From contig JBCAQO010000004.1 in assembly GCA_039111635.1 (NCBI GenBank), positions 62,001-126,000 of the forward strand: DNA of 64,000 nucleotides, given 5' to 3'. The translations under genes were made by a program, and so were the position numbers. Origin of the DNA: Heterobasidion occidentale (Eukaryota > Basidiomycota > Agaricomycetes > Russulales > Bondarzewiaceae). Below the pieces are notes generated by a model. That model had not been told where the DNA came from. It saw nothing but the letters and a program-made list of their open reading frames with translations, and made no database searches. Positions 41,588 to 53,425 of this stretch are shown in pieces; positions within the stretch are counted from its first letter, which is position 1; each line of letters begins with the position of its first letter.

Positions 41588-42451
41588 AAGACACCCTGCA
41601 TCAGACAGAGACGTTCCTCAGCATCCCAGCGACATTTGAATGTCCCTCGCTCCCGCACACCTCCTCTTAGCTCGCTCCCCCCACTATATTCTCAGCAACC
41701 TCAGAATAACTTCCACTACGACCTCCCCTCATGCATCCAACACCCCTTCTCCCAACCCCTTTATCCTCCGTACAGTCACCCCTACCACTACCACCCCCAC
41801 ACTCATTGATGACTCCTCAGACTCGGACCTCAACAACAAAGACGACATCCCCTCGGAAGGTGTCCATGTCGCCGACCCACTCACAGAATTTGTCATCCCC
41901 CGCTTCCCGGCTCAAATGCCAAACCCCCACCTCGTTGTCCCTCAGCTGGCGTTCGCAGTACATAACAAGAACCCCTGCCTCCACATCCGCGCACTACCCA
42001 GCCTGCTTCACGACCTCTGCCTCTACCAAGATCTGTCTACCAACAACAGCATCTATCACCTTATGCTCGCCGAAGACGAGGCCCCCATCATTCTAAACCA
42101 GCCAGGCCTGAAAGACCCCCGCGCTTTCCTTTTTTATTTACAGCAAGCGGTCCTGGCGCAGTGCTATCAAGTGTTCTCGGGGCCGCTTACCCAGAATCAG
42201 GCCATCCTCCTCGCCAACATCACGGTCACCTCATATTGTATGAGAGGACTGATCAACCTCCCCACCATCCGCAACAACATGATCAACTTCCGACTGGGAG
42301 GGATCTTTAGTAGCAGCTCCGTCCTCCTCCAGCAACACACTATACCAGTTTGGCTCGACATGCTGACCCAAATCTGCTACAAAGAAAACACGATCCGTTG
42401 GTTCCGCTTCATAGGACTCAATGGGGCATGTCTGGAGATCAAGGAGTGCGT

Positions 42452-43526
42452 TGTTACGCTAGAGGTGGCTCTAAGTGCCGAGCACAACACCAAAACAACC
42501 TCTAATGCAAGGGGTGCTGGAGCTAGTATCTAATACACAAGGAATTGTTAGTGATGACTTTAGAAATCGATGGCGTACTGAGAAGCAGCGAGGAGTGTGA
42601 GATTATAGCGCCCGAACGGTTTCGGGACTGCGTCGAACACCGACCGAACGTTCGGTCGGTCAAGTCGGGGATTCGGTCGGTAACGAGAAAGTAGTGTCGC
42701 GACCGACAACTACGTGCTTCAAGAGCCACACAGGACTCTGACAATATACGAGGGAGGACGAGGGGTACGAGCGAAGAGACGAGTACGAACGCGAACAAGG
42801 CCGAACAACGGGGATGACAAGTTTTCGGGAGTCGACGAAGACGATTTTGATGGTTGAGACGAGTGCGAATGAGCTCTGAACTGTGGGGTGCGAAAGCTGG
42901 TTTTCCAGAGTTGTATGTAGGTTTTTTAGTAAACAGAGCCCCTAAGTAAAATATTAAACAAGAAATGAGAGTAGATGTCGAATGGGCGCCAAGCCTTAGC
43001 GATCAGAGAAGATAAGAAGGTAGGTGAGATGTCCATATGGGTTCCGAAGGTGACAAGGTAAAAGTTAATCAGCGATGGCGAAATCCCGAACGTTCGGGAT
43101 CCGTCGCCCGAGCGTAGGTAGCCGGAACAGGCGTTGGAGAACCAATGAAAATAAAGAAGAGGTATCGTACGGCCAGGGTGGCCAAGTAATGGTACAAAAT
43201 CGCGTTTGACCGACCATGTGGAGGTCGGGAAGATAAGCGATAAGGACCGACCGACTCACGGAGCACATCGGCCGACACGGAAGACTGGCTCCGATCTCGT
43301 AACCACCTATCGTAACACCCCTGTGTGGTCATGGTAAGTACGTGAAGTGTGGGCGAACTGACCCAAGTGCTGCCGAACGTCCTTTGGAGGGTTGCGGTCG
43401 GTCGGGTGGGGACCGACCGTGTTCGGTGCAAGTCGGCATCTTCGGTACTCGTCTAACGCTGTTCGGTATCTCCCCAAAGCTTCCCGAATACCTCCCTCGG
43501 ACCCTAGCGCGGGTACATGCTCATCA
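42452..43526 (+). mobile_element. Family C LTR-like insertion, copy 1 (1075 bp)
   Basis: TGTTACGC...GCTCATCA, flanked by GCGT on both sides (42448-42451 and 43527-43530). No long ORF. It contains palindromes built on CCGAACGTTCGG (about 42644 and 43083). Similar to copy 2 over its whole length. Most likely a solo LTR; a non-autonomous element is possible. Confidence 0.75.
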
Positions 43527-43840
43527 GCGTTCCTAAAGGATTGCTACCGACCCACTCTTTCCCTCTCAACAGTCGCGGAGTTCACCCTATCGCAAGCTAC
43601 TGGCCAGGCGGATGTATCCCGGAAGATAACGTTAGGCCCTGGGTCATGACTAAACTGAACATACAGGAACAAGGCTTCTACCCGATCGACATTGAAGAAC
43701 CCATGATAGTTGATCCCCCCGCTGTCACAGAACCCGAACTCCCAGCCGCCGAGCCTTTTACCTTTCGACCTACCGACAAGGAGACCGCTCAGTTTATACG
43801 ACCCACCAGTCCCCCTTACAACCCCGAACAGGCCATCCGG

Positions 43841-44924
43841 TGATACGCTAGAGGTGGCTCTAAGTGCCGAGCACAACACCAAAACAACCTCTAATGCAAA
43901 GGGGTGCTGGAGCTAGTATCTGATACACAAGGAATCATTAGTTAGGACCTGAGAAAGCGAGGGCACACTGTAGAATAATGAGGAGGGTGAGATTAAAGCG
44001 CCCGAACGGTTTTGGGACTGCACCGAACAACGACCAAACATTTTGTCGGTCGAGTCGGGTCGAGGAGTCAATCGATGACGAGAAGGTAGTGTCGTGACCG
44101 ACAACTACGTGCTTCAAGAGCCACACGGGACTCTGACAATATACAGGGAGGACGAGGGGTACGAGCGAAGAGACGAGTACGAACGCGAACGAGACCGAAC
44201 GACGAGGATGACAAGTTTTTGGAAGTTGATGAAGACAATTTCAATGGTTGAGACGGGCGTGAGTGAGCTCTGAACTGTGGGGTGCGAAAAGCTGCTTTAT
44301 TCCAGAGTTGTATGTAGGTTTTTATAGTAAACAGAGCCCCTAAGTAAAATATCAAACAAGAAATGAGAGTAGATGTCGAATGGGCGCCAAGCCCTAGCAA
44401 ACAGAGAAGATAAGAAGGTAGGTGAGATGTCCATATGGGTTCCGAAGGTGATAAGGTAAAAGTTAATCAGCAATGGCGAAATCCTGAACGTTCGGGATCC
44501 GTCGCCCGAGCGTAGGTAGCAGGAACAGGCGTTGGAGAACCAATGAAAATAAGAAGGAAGTAATGTACGACCAGGGTGGCCAAGTAATGGTGCAAGATCA
44601 CATTTGACCGACCATGTGGAAGTCGGGAAGATAAGCGATAAGGACCGACCGACTCACGGAGCACATCGGCCGACCCGGAATACTGGCTCCGATCTCGTAA
44701 ACACCTATTGTAACACTCCTGTGCGGTTATGGTAAGTATGTGAAGTGTGAGCGAACTGACCCAAGTGCTGCCGAACGTCCTTCGGTGGCTTGCGGTCGGT
44801 CAGGTAGGGACCGACCGTGTTCGGTGCGAGTCGGCGTCTTCGGTACTCGTCTAGCGCTGTTTGGTATCTCCCCAAAGCTTCCCGAATACCTCCCTCGGAC
44901 CCTAGCGCGGGTGCATGCTCATCA
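43841..44924 (+). mobile_element. Family C LTR-like insertion, copy 2 (1084 bp)
   Basis: TGATACGC...GCTCATCA, flanked by CCGG on both sides (43837-43840 and 44925-44928). It lies 314 bp from copy 1 in the same orientation, separated by ordinary ORF3 sequence, so the two are independent insertions and not the LTRs of one element. Confidence 0.75.
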
Positions 44925-45499
44925 CCGGGATCGCCAGGTACTTCAGCCGCTACCAGTACCACCCCCGTCACCCCCTGCTATGCCCCCATCCCCCCCCCTA
45001 CTCGGCGACGACCTCACCATCCTATCATTGTCGACGAAACCTCCCCCCAGTCACCAGACATTCCTGTCGCAACTAACGAAGAATAGCCCGTGGACGCAAT
45101 GGACTCCGAAAATGTCTGGCCTAACCCGCCAACTCTCCCACCTTCTCCACCCACCGACCCCACCACCCATACCTGCTGGGAACGTGGATGCGCCAGCCAT
45201 CTCGTCGTAGAATGTCCAATCATGGGCATTAGACAGAGAACGGACGTTATGGCGCGCGGCTTTTTTCACAACTATGACAGGCATCGCATGCAGTCCCGTC
45301 GACTTTGTCTGCAGATGGATCGCACGGCTGAAGAGTACAGTTACCACAAGCAGGCACTGGACCACATGATCGACACCGCCAACTGGACCAGATACCCCGC
45401 CCACGTCATCCCCACCTTCGACGAAGCCCACACAAGGAAACCACCCCCTATCATTGGTGCACCTGCCAAATGCCGAAGACTTGTATAGAGAGGGGGTAG

Positions 45500-46343
45500 T
45501 GTTAGGACCGCATCCTAACACGTGCTTCGCACGTGAGTGGATGGGCTGGTAAAGTGCTTCGGATGTGCTACAGACTCGGACCGCTCCCTATAACTCATTA
45601 CTATTTACATGCTCATTGCATGAATGCTTCCTTACGGTTCCTGGTTCTTGATGTGGACAGACTTTAGTTCCTGGCCCTATTCCTAGTTCCTGATCAATCG
45701 TGATGTGGCTTGACATTTGACATGGACATGGACAGACATTAGTGATACTGTACTATACTTAGATCAATGACACATCTTAGCTTACGGATCTCGATCATTG
45801 ACTTCGGTACCTGAGAAGCGCACAGATCAGATCTTGATCCTGCCCTAGATACTTCTTTGTATATTTAGCGGAGATGAGCTTCTAAGAAGCTCAGCTCGTT
45901 CACCTGTAATACACTTGATCTCTGCACTGCGCCCAGTGTCTGGCTACCTTCCTAGCCCACACTTTGTGATCTCTGTCAGATCTGAGCAATCCTTTACACG
46001 GTCTGATGACGCACTGGACTCGTCTCCCTTCCCTCCCCTCCCTCTACTCATCCGCTTCTACACTAGCCTAGCCGCCTTCCTTGTTCTCAGTTGGACACCT
46101 CCTCATGTCATCTGTTGGACAGGAGAAGATCATCCGGTTCCTCCTCATCATCGAGAAGACCTCGAAGATCACCTTCTTCATTGTTTCGAGGACAAAGCAG
46201 AAAGCGACCCCAAATTCCTCGAAAGGGCCTAAAGACGATCCATTGTCTTTATCCATTGGAGTCTACAACTCTACGACCCCGTGGAGGTTTAGCCTAGGGA
46301 CCCCTTCATGCATCGGTGCACGTGATAGGTCTCCGACCTAACA
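45500..46343 (+). repeat. Family A 3' LTR (deleted copy)
   Basis: TGTTAGG...CCTAACA, 844 bp; the reference LTR for family A in this window. Preceded by the purine tract AGAGAGGGGGTAG. Confidence 0.95.
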
Positions 46344-47162
46344 ACTGTCTCTCCCTTGCATTTGCTATATCCTCATAAATGTATATGTTCCTAGAACTGA
46401 ATTTTCATGTAGAATACAGTGGTGCTAGTTTTCTAGTGGTGCATTCAACACAGTGTTGGAATTTGTGAGAATTTGACACTGCTTATGTCATATTAGACTT
46501 CTATGGATCTAGCTGACTAGGTATAGTAGTTCTGGCTCGTTTCAACTTCTGATGCTTTTGAGGGCTTCAAGCACACTCCCGATGGCATGCATGACCTTGT
46601 GCCCACTGGTTCTGACAATGAGTACAAACATTTTGCTTTTTCTCCTGATCCTCCAAACTAAAATTCATATATATATATATATTCTAAGAGCCTATTTTCT
46701 ATATAAAATACAATAAGATTTCTTTTATCTTTTTCACAATTTATTTTGTTACATGATTACTCAGATTACAGGGTAACATTGCATCATAATGACACTACTA
46801 TATTCTACATGAAAATCTGGTTCTGGGAATATATATATTTATGGAGATACGGCAGATGCAGGGGAAGGACAGTCAGAAGTTGTGCTCATCATGGGTAATG
46901 ACGAGCATGGCATGTGCTTGTCGTTCTGATCAATGTGGGTGCCTTCAGAAAGGTCCAACACTAGTGGCAAGGAGTGGGACAGGTGGTCTAGAGCAACCGG
47001 GACACAGCTCGGAGCCTGAGTAAGGAATTTGTGTGCAGAAAGTGGCTCTATTCATTATTTTACATATGGAAACTTTCATGCAGAAGTGTCATGAATAATA
47101 TTTCATGTGGGACTCTAATTTTGTGCGAATGAATAAAACAACACTTTAATTGCCATGCCTCT
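46344..47162. other. AT-rich non-coding stretch holding a MITE-like inverted repeat
   Basis: No supported gene. Arms at about 46373-46424 and 46793-46844 are inverted repeats of ~52 bp (shared core TTTTCATGTAGAATA). They bracket a ~470-bp AT-rich segment with ATATAT runs. The last five bases, CCTCT (47158-47162), are the left target duplication of B2. Confidence 0.6.
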
Positions 47163-47750
47163 TGTTATGACTTGACCGATCGGGGTCCTTCGCGGCCGTG
47201 TCTAACCGATGGATCAAGCATCACATGCTAGGCGGCTCCACTACGGAGCGTACATCAAGGTATTCGGCATGTCCTTAGGAGCCGACAAGACCGATGGTTC
47301 TTCAAGACATCGGTAGAGGCTATATGAGAGGGACATGAGGCTCACAGAGTTCACACAGTAATATGAGAGGCATTCACATGCCATGGGCTTAGGGCTTACG
47401 GGTAAGCACCTCGTCGCACCATGATGGATCAGTGCGACTGGAGAAGTACAAGAGTAGGCGCCGGAGAGAAAGACGGCGGCCACAGCTCTCCTAGGATGGA
47501 AACCTGGAGAAGCACACGGACTCTTACCCTATACCCCATACAGTATATAAGGCCCATAGAATAGGCTAAGGATCTTTAGTCTATTCTCTTCGTTCCCCTG
47601 TATCTACGCATACAGGATTCTTAGAGCCAATTATTATCCCCTCCTGTATCATCGCCTGATACAGTCGAGACTTTGCCCACCACTCAGTCCATTGTGCGAC
47701 CTAGGGAAGAACCTGTTACTCTTGGGTTACTGAACGAGCAGTTCGTAACA
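47163..47750 (+). repeat. Family B2 5' LTR
   Basis: TGTTATGAC...CGTAACA. TATATAA near 47543 and the RNA-start decamer AGTCTATTCT at 47578-47587. The complementary self-primer site AGAATAGACT lies at 47753-47762, two bases after the LTR. Confidence 0.95.
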
Positions 47751-47837
47751 CTAGAATAGACTCGCCTTTACCCCTACCTTGCACCACACTCCGCTTGCTG
47801 CCACACTCTTTCTCACAACCCTCATCGGTGGCATTGA

Positions 47838-48221
47838 CCCCCACCGAAGAGAGTTACTTCACACACCCTGGAGCAAGACCTAGGCCTAGGATTCCCACCA
47901 GGCACTAGACGAACCCAGAACCAACTTCGACAGAACAATCGTCCTATCCATCAAAGAGAAAACCGCTGGTATTACTCCGACACCAACCGGCCAGCACCCC
48001 CAAACTTTGATAACTGCTCGTACCGAGAAGGACGATACTTCTTCACAAGAGAAGACGAAACAGAAGCTGAGTGGGCTTGGGACGAAATAGCAGAAGACTG
48101 GGTAGAGCCACCCCAGTACAGAAACCCCGAACCGGAAATCCCGGACACATCGGAGGAAGAAGAAGGAACATCCGAGTCCGAATCCTCGGATATTCAAACA
48201 CCGATCAACACCCGAAACACT
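47838..48221 (+). CDS. AUG-less N-terminal extension of family B Gag
   Basis: 128 codons open in frame with Gag from just after TGA 47835 and containing no ATG. Text such as REGRYFFTREDETEAEWAWD and a Ser/Glu-rich end look like protein. Against B1, 9 of 12 differences are silent third-position changes. It may be reached by a non-AUG start, by readthrough or by a spliced leader. Confidence 0.5.
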
Positions 48222-49433
48222 ATGTCGACAAATCCTACAGACCCCCCCGTCTCGTCAGGGAGGGGCAAGCTCAAACTCCCTGATAACTTCGAGGGAGACC
48301 GAACACAATCACAGAAATTCATCATGAATTGCCTCCTCCTTTTTACAACAGAATCGGACCGATACAAAACGGACACAGACAAAGTTTCCCTCGCTCTCTC
48401 TTGCATGAGATATGGAACGGCCGGCGTATGGGCGGAAAGTTTCCTAAAGAAGACAGTAGGGGCGACCCCGCCCAAGACCGTAGGAACTTGGGACGACTTC
48501 CTTGTCGAGTTTAAACTCCAGTTCAAGGAAATGAACCTCACGGACAAGGCCCGAAGCGCCCTCATGTCTTTCTCTCAGGGGAAGATGACGGTGGATGAAT
48601 ATTCAAACCAATTCATCCTTATAGCCGCCGACGCCGACATCACCGACAAGGAACAAGTTCCTTACTTCCAGAGGGGGCTTGATCCCAGGGTCATGGACAA
48701 GATCTATGACAAGGAAACTCCGCCGAAGGACACGATCCAAGATTGGGTCAACACTGCCTGTGAAATAGATGGACGTCTAAGAGCCCGAAGTGCTCAAAAG
48801 GCGATCCTCGCCAACTCCACCTCATTCCGAAGCGATTTCCTCAATCGCTTTCACCTCCAACCAACTCGTCGTTACAATTCTACCACAGCTCCTCGCAGAA
48901 TGAACAACCAGGTAGTCGACATGGACATTGACGCCTCCCGAAAAAGAGATGCCGCTCGCCAGAAGCGCACTTATGATGGCAAGCCTACCACTCGTTGTTT
49001 CAACTGTGGGAAGCTAGGACATTGGGCGTCTGACTGCCGTTCCTCTCGTAGAGGCGTTCCCCCGCCTCGAGGAAATTCGCGTAAGCCGATGGGTGGAGGA
49101 GGTAGACGAGCTCGCGCTGCAGACATGGAGGATGAAGACGAGCAAGAACCCTCGCTGGGAAACGATGCGCGACTACATCGAGGACTGGAGGAGGGGAGTT
49201 CTCATGGCCACCACCGTCGGGTACCACAACCTGGTAATTCGGTGGAACGTGAGGACCCTTCCGCGAGAAGGGGAGGATCACGCCAGAGCAATGGAGAACG
49301 CTACGTACCGCCTAACGGACGACGAAGAAACGGACCCATCAGTGATACTAATGGCGTCCGAGCGCTCTTCCAAGAAGTAGGGGAGGCTGAGGCCAAGAAG
49401 ATGTTGGTGGATCTGGCAGAGGATTTTTCCTGA
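48222..49433 (+). CDS. Family B2 Gag, intact (403 codons)
   Basis: Particle protein. Start MSTNPTDPPVSSGRGKL. A capsid-type helical region covers about residues 20-200 (SFLKKTVGATPPKTVGTWDD, FSQGKMTVDEYSNQFILIA). A CCHC zinc knuckle CFNCGKLGHWASDC begins at residue 259, followed by an Arg/Gly-rich and then acidic tail. It ends LVDLAEDFS with TGA at 49431, where a run of five T precedes the stop and Pol continues in the -1 frame. It is the only unbroken Gag in the window. Confidence 0.93.
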   Translation: MSTNPTDPPVSSGRGKLKLPDNFEGDRTQSQKFIMNCLLLFTTESDRYKTDTDKVSLALSCMRYGTAGVWAESFLKKTVGATPPKTVGTWDDFLVEFKLQFKEMNLTDKARSALMSFSQGKMTVDEYSNQFILIAADADITDKEQVPYFQRGLDPRVMDKIYDKETPPKDTIQDWVNTACEIDGRLRARSAQKAILANSTSFRSDFLNRFHLQPTRRYNSTTAPRRMNNQVVDMDIDASRKRDAARQKRTYDGKPTTRCFNCGKLGHWASDCRSSRRGVPPPRGNSRKPMGGGGRRARAADMEDEDEQEPSLGNDARLHRGLEEGSSHGHHRRVPQPGNSVEREDPSARRGGSRQSNGERYVPPNGRRRNGPISDTNGVRALFQEVGEAEAKKMLVDLAEDFS

Positions 49434-52400
49434 CCTCTCCTTCACCAGCTGAAGAGAGAGGGATAAGGAAACTCGAGTATGATTCCCCGTCATATATTCG
49501 AATCGGAGCAATGAACAGTCACATTATTACCCCCATTCGACTTGACGTGCGATTGACAACTCGAGGAAGAAGCGCTGGAGCCAGAGCTGCCATCGACTCA
49601 GCATGCGAAGGGATTTTGGTAAACGAAGAGTGGTACAAAAGCACAATCTCCCCACCTACCCTTTAAACCGCCCCATCCGCGTTCGCAACGTCGATGACAC
49701 GATCAACAAGGCAGGCCTCATTCGACGAGGCCTAGACGCGAATCTCACCGTCAAGGATAGACGAGGGAGAACTCACACTGAACGCGTCCAGATGTTCATC
49801 ACCAATCTAGGGAAAGACGACATGCTCCTAGGAACGGATTGGTTGAAATACCATGACCCCTCCATCGGGTGGAGGCGCCGTGAAGTACACTTTGATCGGT
49901 GCCCCAGAGATTGCCAACAACCATATGGGTTTACCAAGGCAAGGGAAGAGCCTACCAGGAAGGCATGGCTAGCAAAACTACGCGGTGACAAGATTTCTCA
50001 GCGAACGAAACCGCATCTTGTCTCAGAACCGGTAGGACCTTCGTGGACTTGGACTAAGGAACAATGGGACCAAGTACCAGCGAAGGAATGGAGAACTCGG
50101 TTCATGGAGCTGCTCGAGCACAAATCCCGACAACGCAAGGCTCGGAAATGGCTCGAGGAGCAAGTAACCAAAAGGAAGGAACACCGGCAAGCTCAACGAG
50201 AGGCAGCCGAGAGCGAACCTTCAAGAAAAGTCGCTGAAGAAACGCAAACACCGTTTAACTCCTCCGCAATGGATAGCGCAGGAGAACCCGTCATCAGGAA
50301 GGTAGCTCCAGAACCCTCGGGGTTCGCAAGCTTTGACGAAGATCTAGAGGAAGAAATCGACACCACCGACTTGAAAGGTCGAGTGCCGACAGAATATCAT
50401 TCTTACCTCGACATCTTCAGCGAACGACAATCGCAGAGGCTTCCGCAACATACAATATGGGACCACGCGATAAACCTCAAACCATCTTTTGTACCCCAGG
50501 CCCTGCGGATATTTCCTCTGAGCCCGGAAAAGCATGATGAGTTAGGGAAGTTCGTCAAGGAGCACCTTTCCAGAGGAACAATACGTCGGTCAACAGCACA
50601 TAGCGCGGCCTCTTTCTTTTTTGTAAGCAAGAAAGATGGGAAACTCCGTCCGGTACAAGACTATCGTCACCTCAACGAACACACCATTCGAGACATCACC
50701 CCCCTGCCACTAATCCAAGAACTATTGGATATTATTAAAGGCGCAACGGTGTTCTCGAAGCTCGATGTTCGGTGGGGATATAACAACGTGCGCATCAAGA
50801 AAGGAGACGAGTCCAAAGCGGCCTTCGTCACACCCTTGGGACTCTTCGAACCTACAGTAATGTTCTTTGGGCTCTGTAATTCCCCGGGAACCTTCCAAGC
50901 CATGATGAACATGATCTTCCAGGAACTCATCCTGGCCCGGAAAATAGCGGTATATATGGACGACATCCTCATCTTCACGAAGACCACAGCGGAACACACT
51001 GTGATTCTTCGGCGAGTCCTCCAAATTCTGCACGACAACGATCTTTATCTCAAACCAGAGAAATGTGAGTTCCACAAGGAGAAGCTAAACTACCTTGGGT
51101 ACACGATTTCAAAAGACCACGTCGCCATGGAAGACTCGAAGATTGAAGCTATCCAGGAATGGCCCATCCCACGCACAGTTCACGACATCCGCTCTTTCTT
51201 GGGCCTAGGGAACTTCTACCGACAATTCATTGATAAATTCTCCTTGATCGCTCGACCCCTGCATGACCTCACAAAGAAAGATATGAGATGGGACTGGACC
51301 ACGGAGTGCCAGCAGGTGTTTGATCGACTGAAGAAAGCCTTTGTCAGTCAACCCGTCCTGCTATATCCTGACCCGATGCGCCCCTACCGGCTCGTTACCG
51401 ACGCTTCCCTCGCGGCATACGGTGCAGTCCTCTTACAGGAAGGACCTGATAACGACTGGCACCCCGTGGCATACCTCTCGGGATCGTTCTCACCGGCCGA
51501 ACGGAATTACGACGTACATGATCGCGAACTCCTTGCTATTATCAAGGCAATGGAACACTGGAAACACTACCTCGAAGGCGCTCGACACCCTTTTGAAGTC
51601 TGGACGGACCATAAGAACCTAGAACACTTTCAGACAGCGCGCGACCTGTCAAGACGACAAGCGCGCTGGAGCCTGTTTTTGTCCCGATTTGACTTCCAGC
51701 TCAGTTACAAGGCTGGAACTACAAATCATGCCGATGCTCTGTCCAGGCGTCCAGACCTTAGTGAGGGGGTGGAATCTGATAACAAGGCACAGACTCTACT
51801 TCCGTCTAGACTTTTCACCGAGTCCAGCGAAACTCTAGTAGAGCCAAACGAAGGCATACACATCAAGGCAACGGAACTCGTATCCTCGGACATCCTCTCC
51901 CTTATTCGACACTCGCGCTCGGAACACGATTTGCTGGTTGGTGTCGCCCTCAAGAAATTACTGGAGAAAGGACCAAACGCAATGAAGGGCGACCTAGGAA
52001 AATGGACACATGAAGATGGCATCACAAGACGCAACAGTTATATATGTGTCCCGAAGGACGATCTCCTTCGACGAATGATTGTCAAAACGCACCATGACAC
52101 TATGGCTACAGGACACCCAGGCCGAGCAAAGACCTTAGAATTGGTCCAACGCCATTATTGGTGGTCAAACATGACCAAATTTGTACATGCGTATGTGGAT
52201 GGATGCGCAGTCTGCCAATCCACCAAGAACCTACCTCATAGGACCCATCCACCGATCCAACCATTAGAAACCACAAACGTCCCTTGGCGCTTCATCTCCA
52301 CTGACTTCGTAACAGACCTCCCAGAAAGCAGAGGCTACGACTCGATAAATGTGGTAGTCGATCAAGGCCTGTCAAAAGGAATAGTCATAACCCCATGCAA

Positions 52401-53364
52401 AAAGACAATCACGGCCGAGGAAACTACGACGCTCTTCCAGGACAATGTGTTCAAACGATATGGACTACCAACCAAGGTGGTGTCCGACAGAGGTCCTCAA
52501 TTTGCGGCAAAGTTCACAAGGGAACTATGGAAAGGAATGGGAATCTCCCCTGCCCTCAGTACGGCTTACCACCCCCAAACGGACGGAGAAACAGAACGGG
52601 TAAACCAAGAGATCGAGCAATTCTTGCGAGTGTTTTGCAACTACCACCAAGACAATTGGGTAGACTTGATTCCCTTCGCAGAATTCTCCCACAACACTCG
52701 GAAGCACTCCGCCACTGGGAAGTCGCCGTTTGAAATTCTCTACGGGTTCAATCCACCATATTCGGTCGATTCAGCTTTGGAGACCAAGGTGCCCGCAGTA
52801 ACTGAACGCTTGCAGCTAATCAAAGAAGTCCAAGAAGATGCGGCCGCAAGTCTACAAATAGCAGCGCAGCACGCCAAGGACCGGGACCTACACAGAAAAC
52901 TTCCGCAGTGGGAAGTAGGAACCCAAGTTTGGTTAGAAGGAACCCATATTCGGACGACTCATCCGAAATTCAAGCTGGCACCCAGGCACTATGGCCCCTT
53001 TTCGGTGACCGAAAGAATCGGCTCTCTGGCTTATCGGCTGAAAATACCCGAAACATGAAAGATACACCTGGTATTTCATGCCTCCATACTCACGGAATAT
53101 CACGAGACAGAGGCCCACGGAAGGAACTTCCCCAGACCTGCCCCAGAGATCTTAAATGAAGAAGAACACTACGAAGTGGAGGCTATTCTAGATTCAAGAC
53201 GACAGGGACGAGGGACTAAGTACCTTGTCAAGTGGGTCGGATACTCCGAAGCCGATAACACCTGGGAACCCTTTGCCCTCCTCAAAGATACGGCCGACGA
53301 GGCGCTTCGTGAATACCACGAAAGCTACCCAGACAAACCCCGACCTGCGGCGATTAAGCTTTAG
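49430..53364 (+). pseudogene. Family B2 Pol, one frameshift and one nonsense codon
   Basis: Same domain order as the intact B1 Pol. The protease triad D-S-A is present. One G is missing near 49633 compared with B1, so the protease frame breaks soon after the active site. The rest is open as 49603-53058 (1151 codons) with YMDD, integrase and most of the tail. TGA at 53056-53058 replaces a TGG (Trp). The chromodomain (VEAILDSRRQGRGTKYLVKW) continues in frame to TAG 53362. Otherwise over 95% like B1 by eye. Confidence 0.93.
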
Positions 53365-53369
53365 AAAGG

Positions 53370-53379
53370 TATAAAAAGG
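53370..53379 (+). promoter_or_regulatory. Candidate internal TATA box for family B2 ORF3
   Basis: TATAAAAAGG, six bases after the Pol stop and 47 bp before ATG 53426; counterpart of 18302-18311. Confidence 0.5.
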
Positions 53380-53425
53380 GAGAGACGCCCCACCCCTTTC
53401 AAAGCAAGAATCCTCCCACTAGTAT

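Larger units (their letters stand above)
41640..45488 (+). pseudogene. Family A ORF3, interrupted by two family C insertions
   Basis: Pieces in order: 41640-42451 (MSLAPAHLLL to the position of VPKGLL), 43527-43840 (VPKGLLPTHSFPLNSRG to NPEQAIR), and 44925-45488. A frame change near 45010-45090 breaks the last piece. It contains CWERGCASHLVVEC, a zinc knuckle in which the first spacing Cys is replaced by Arg. It ends at TAG 45486-45488, which is part of the purine tract before the LTR. Function as for 593-2263. Confidence 0.75.
39118..46343 (+). mobile_element. Family A element, internally deleted and carrying three insertions
   Basis: Has both LTRs (39118-39962, 45500-46343). The interior equivalent to 4512-10490 of the large copy is missing and a single family B LTR sits at the junction. 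ORF3 is hit by two family C insertions. The flanks GGCTC (left) and ACTGT (right) do not match, so the original target duplication is gone. Confidence 0.9.

Noticed and set aside
42452..44924. The two family C copies as the LTRs of one short element
   Set aside because: The sequence between them is normal family A ORF3, and each copy has its own different target duplication.
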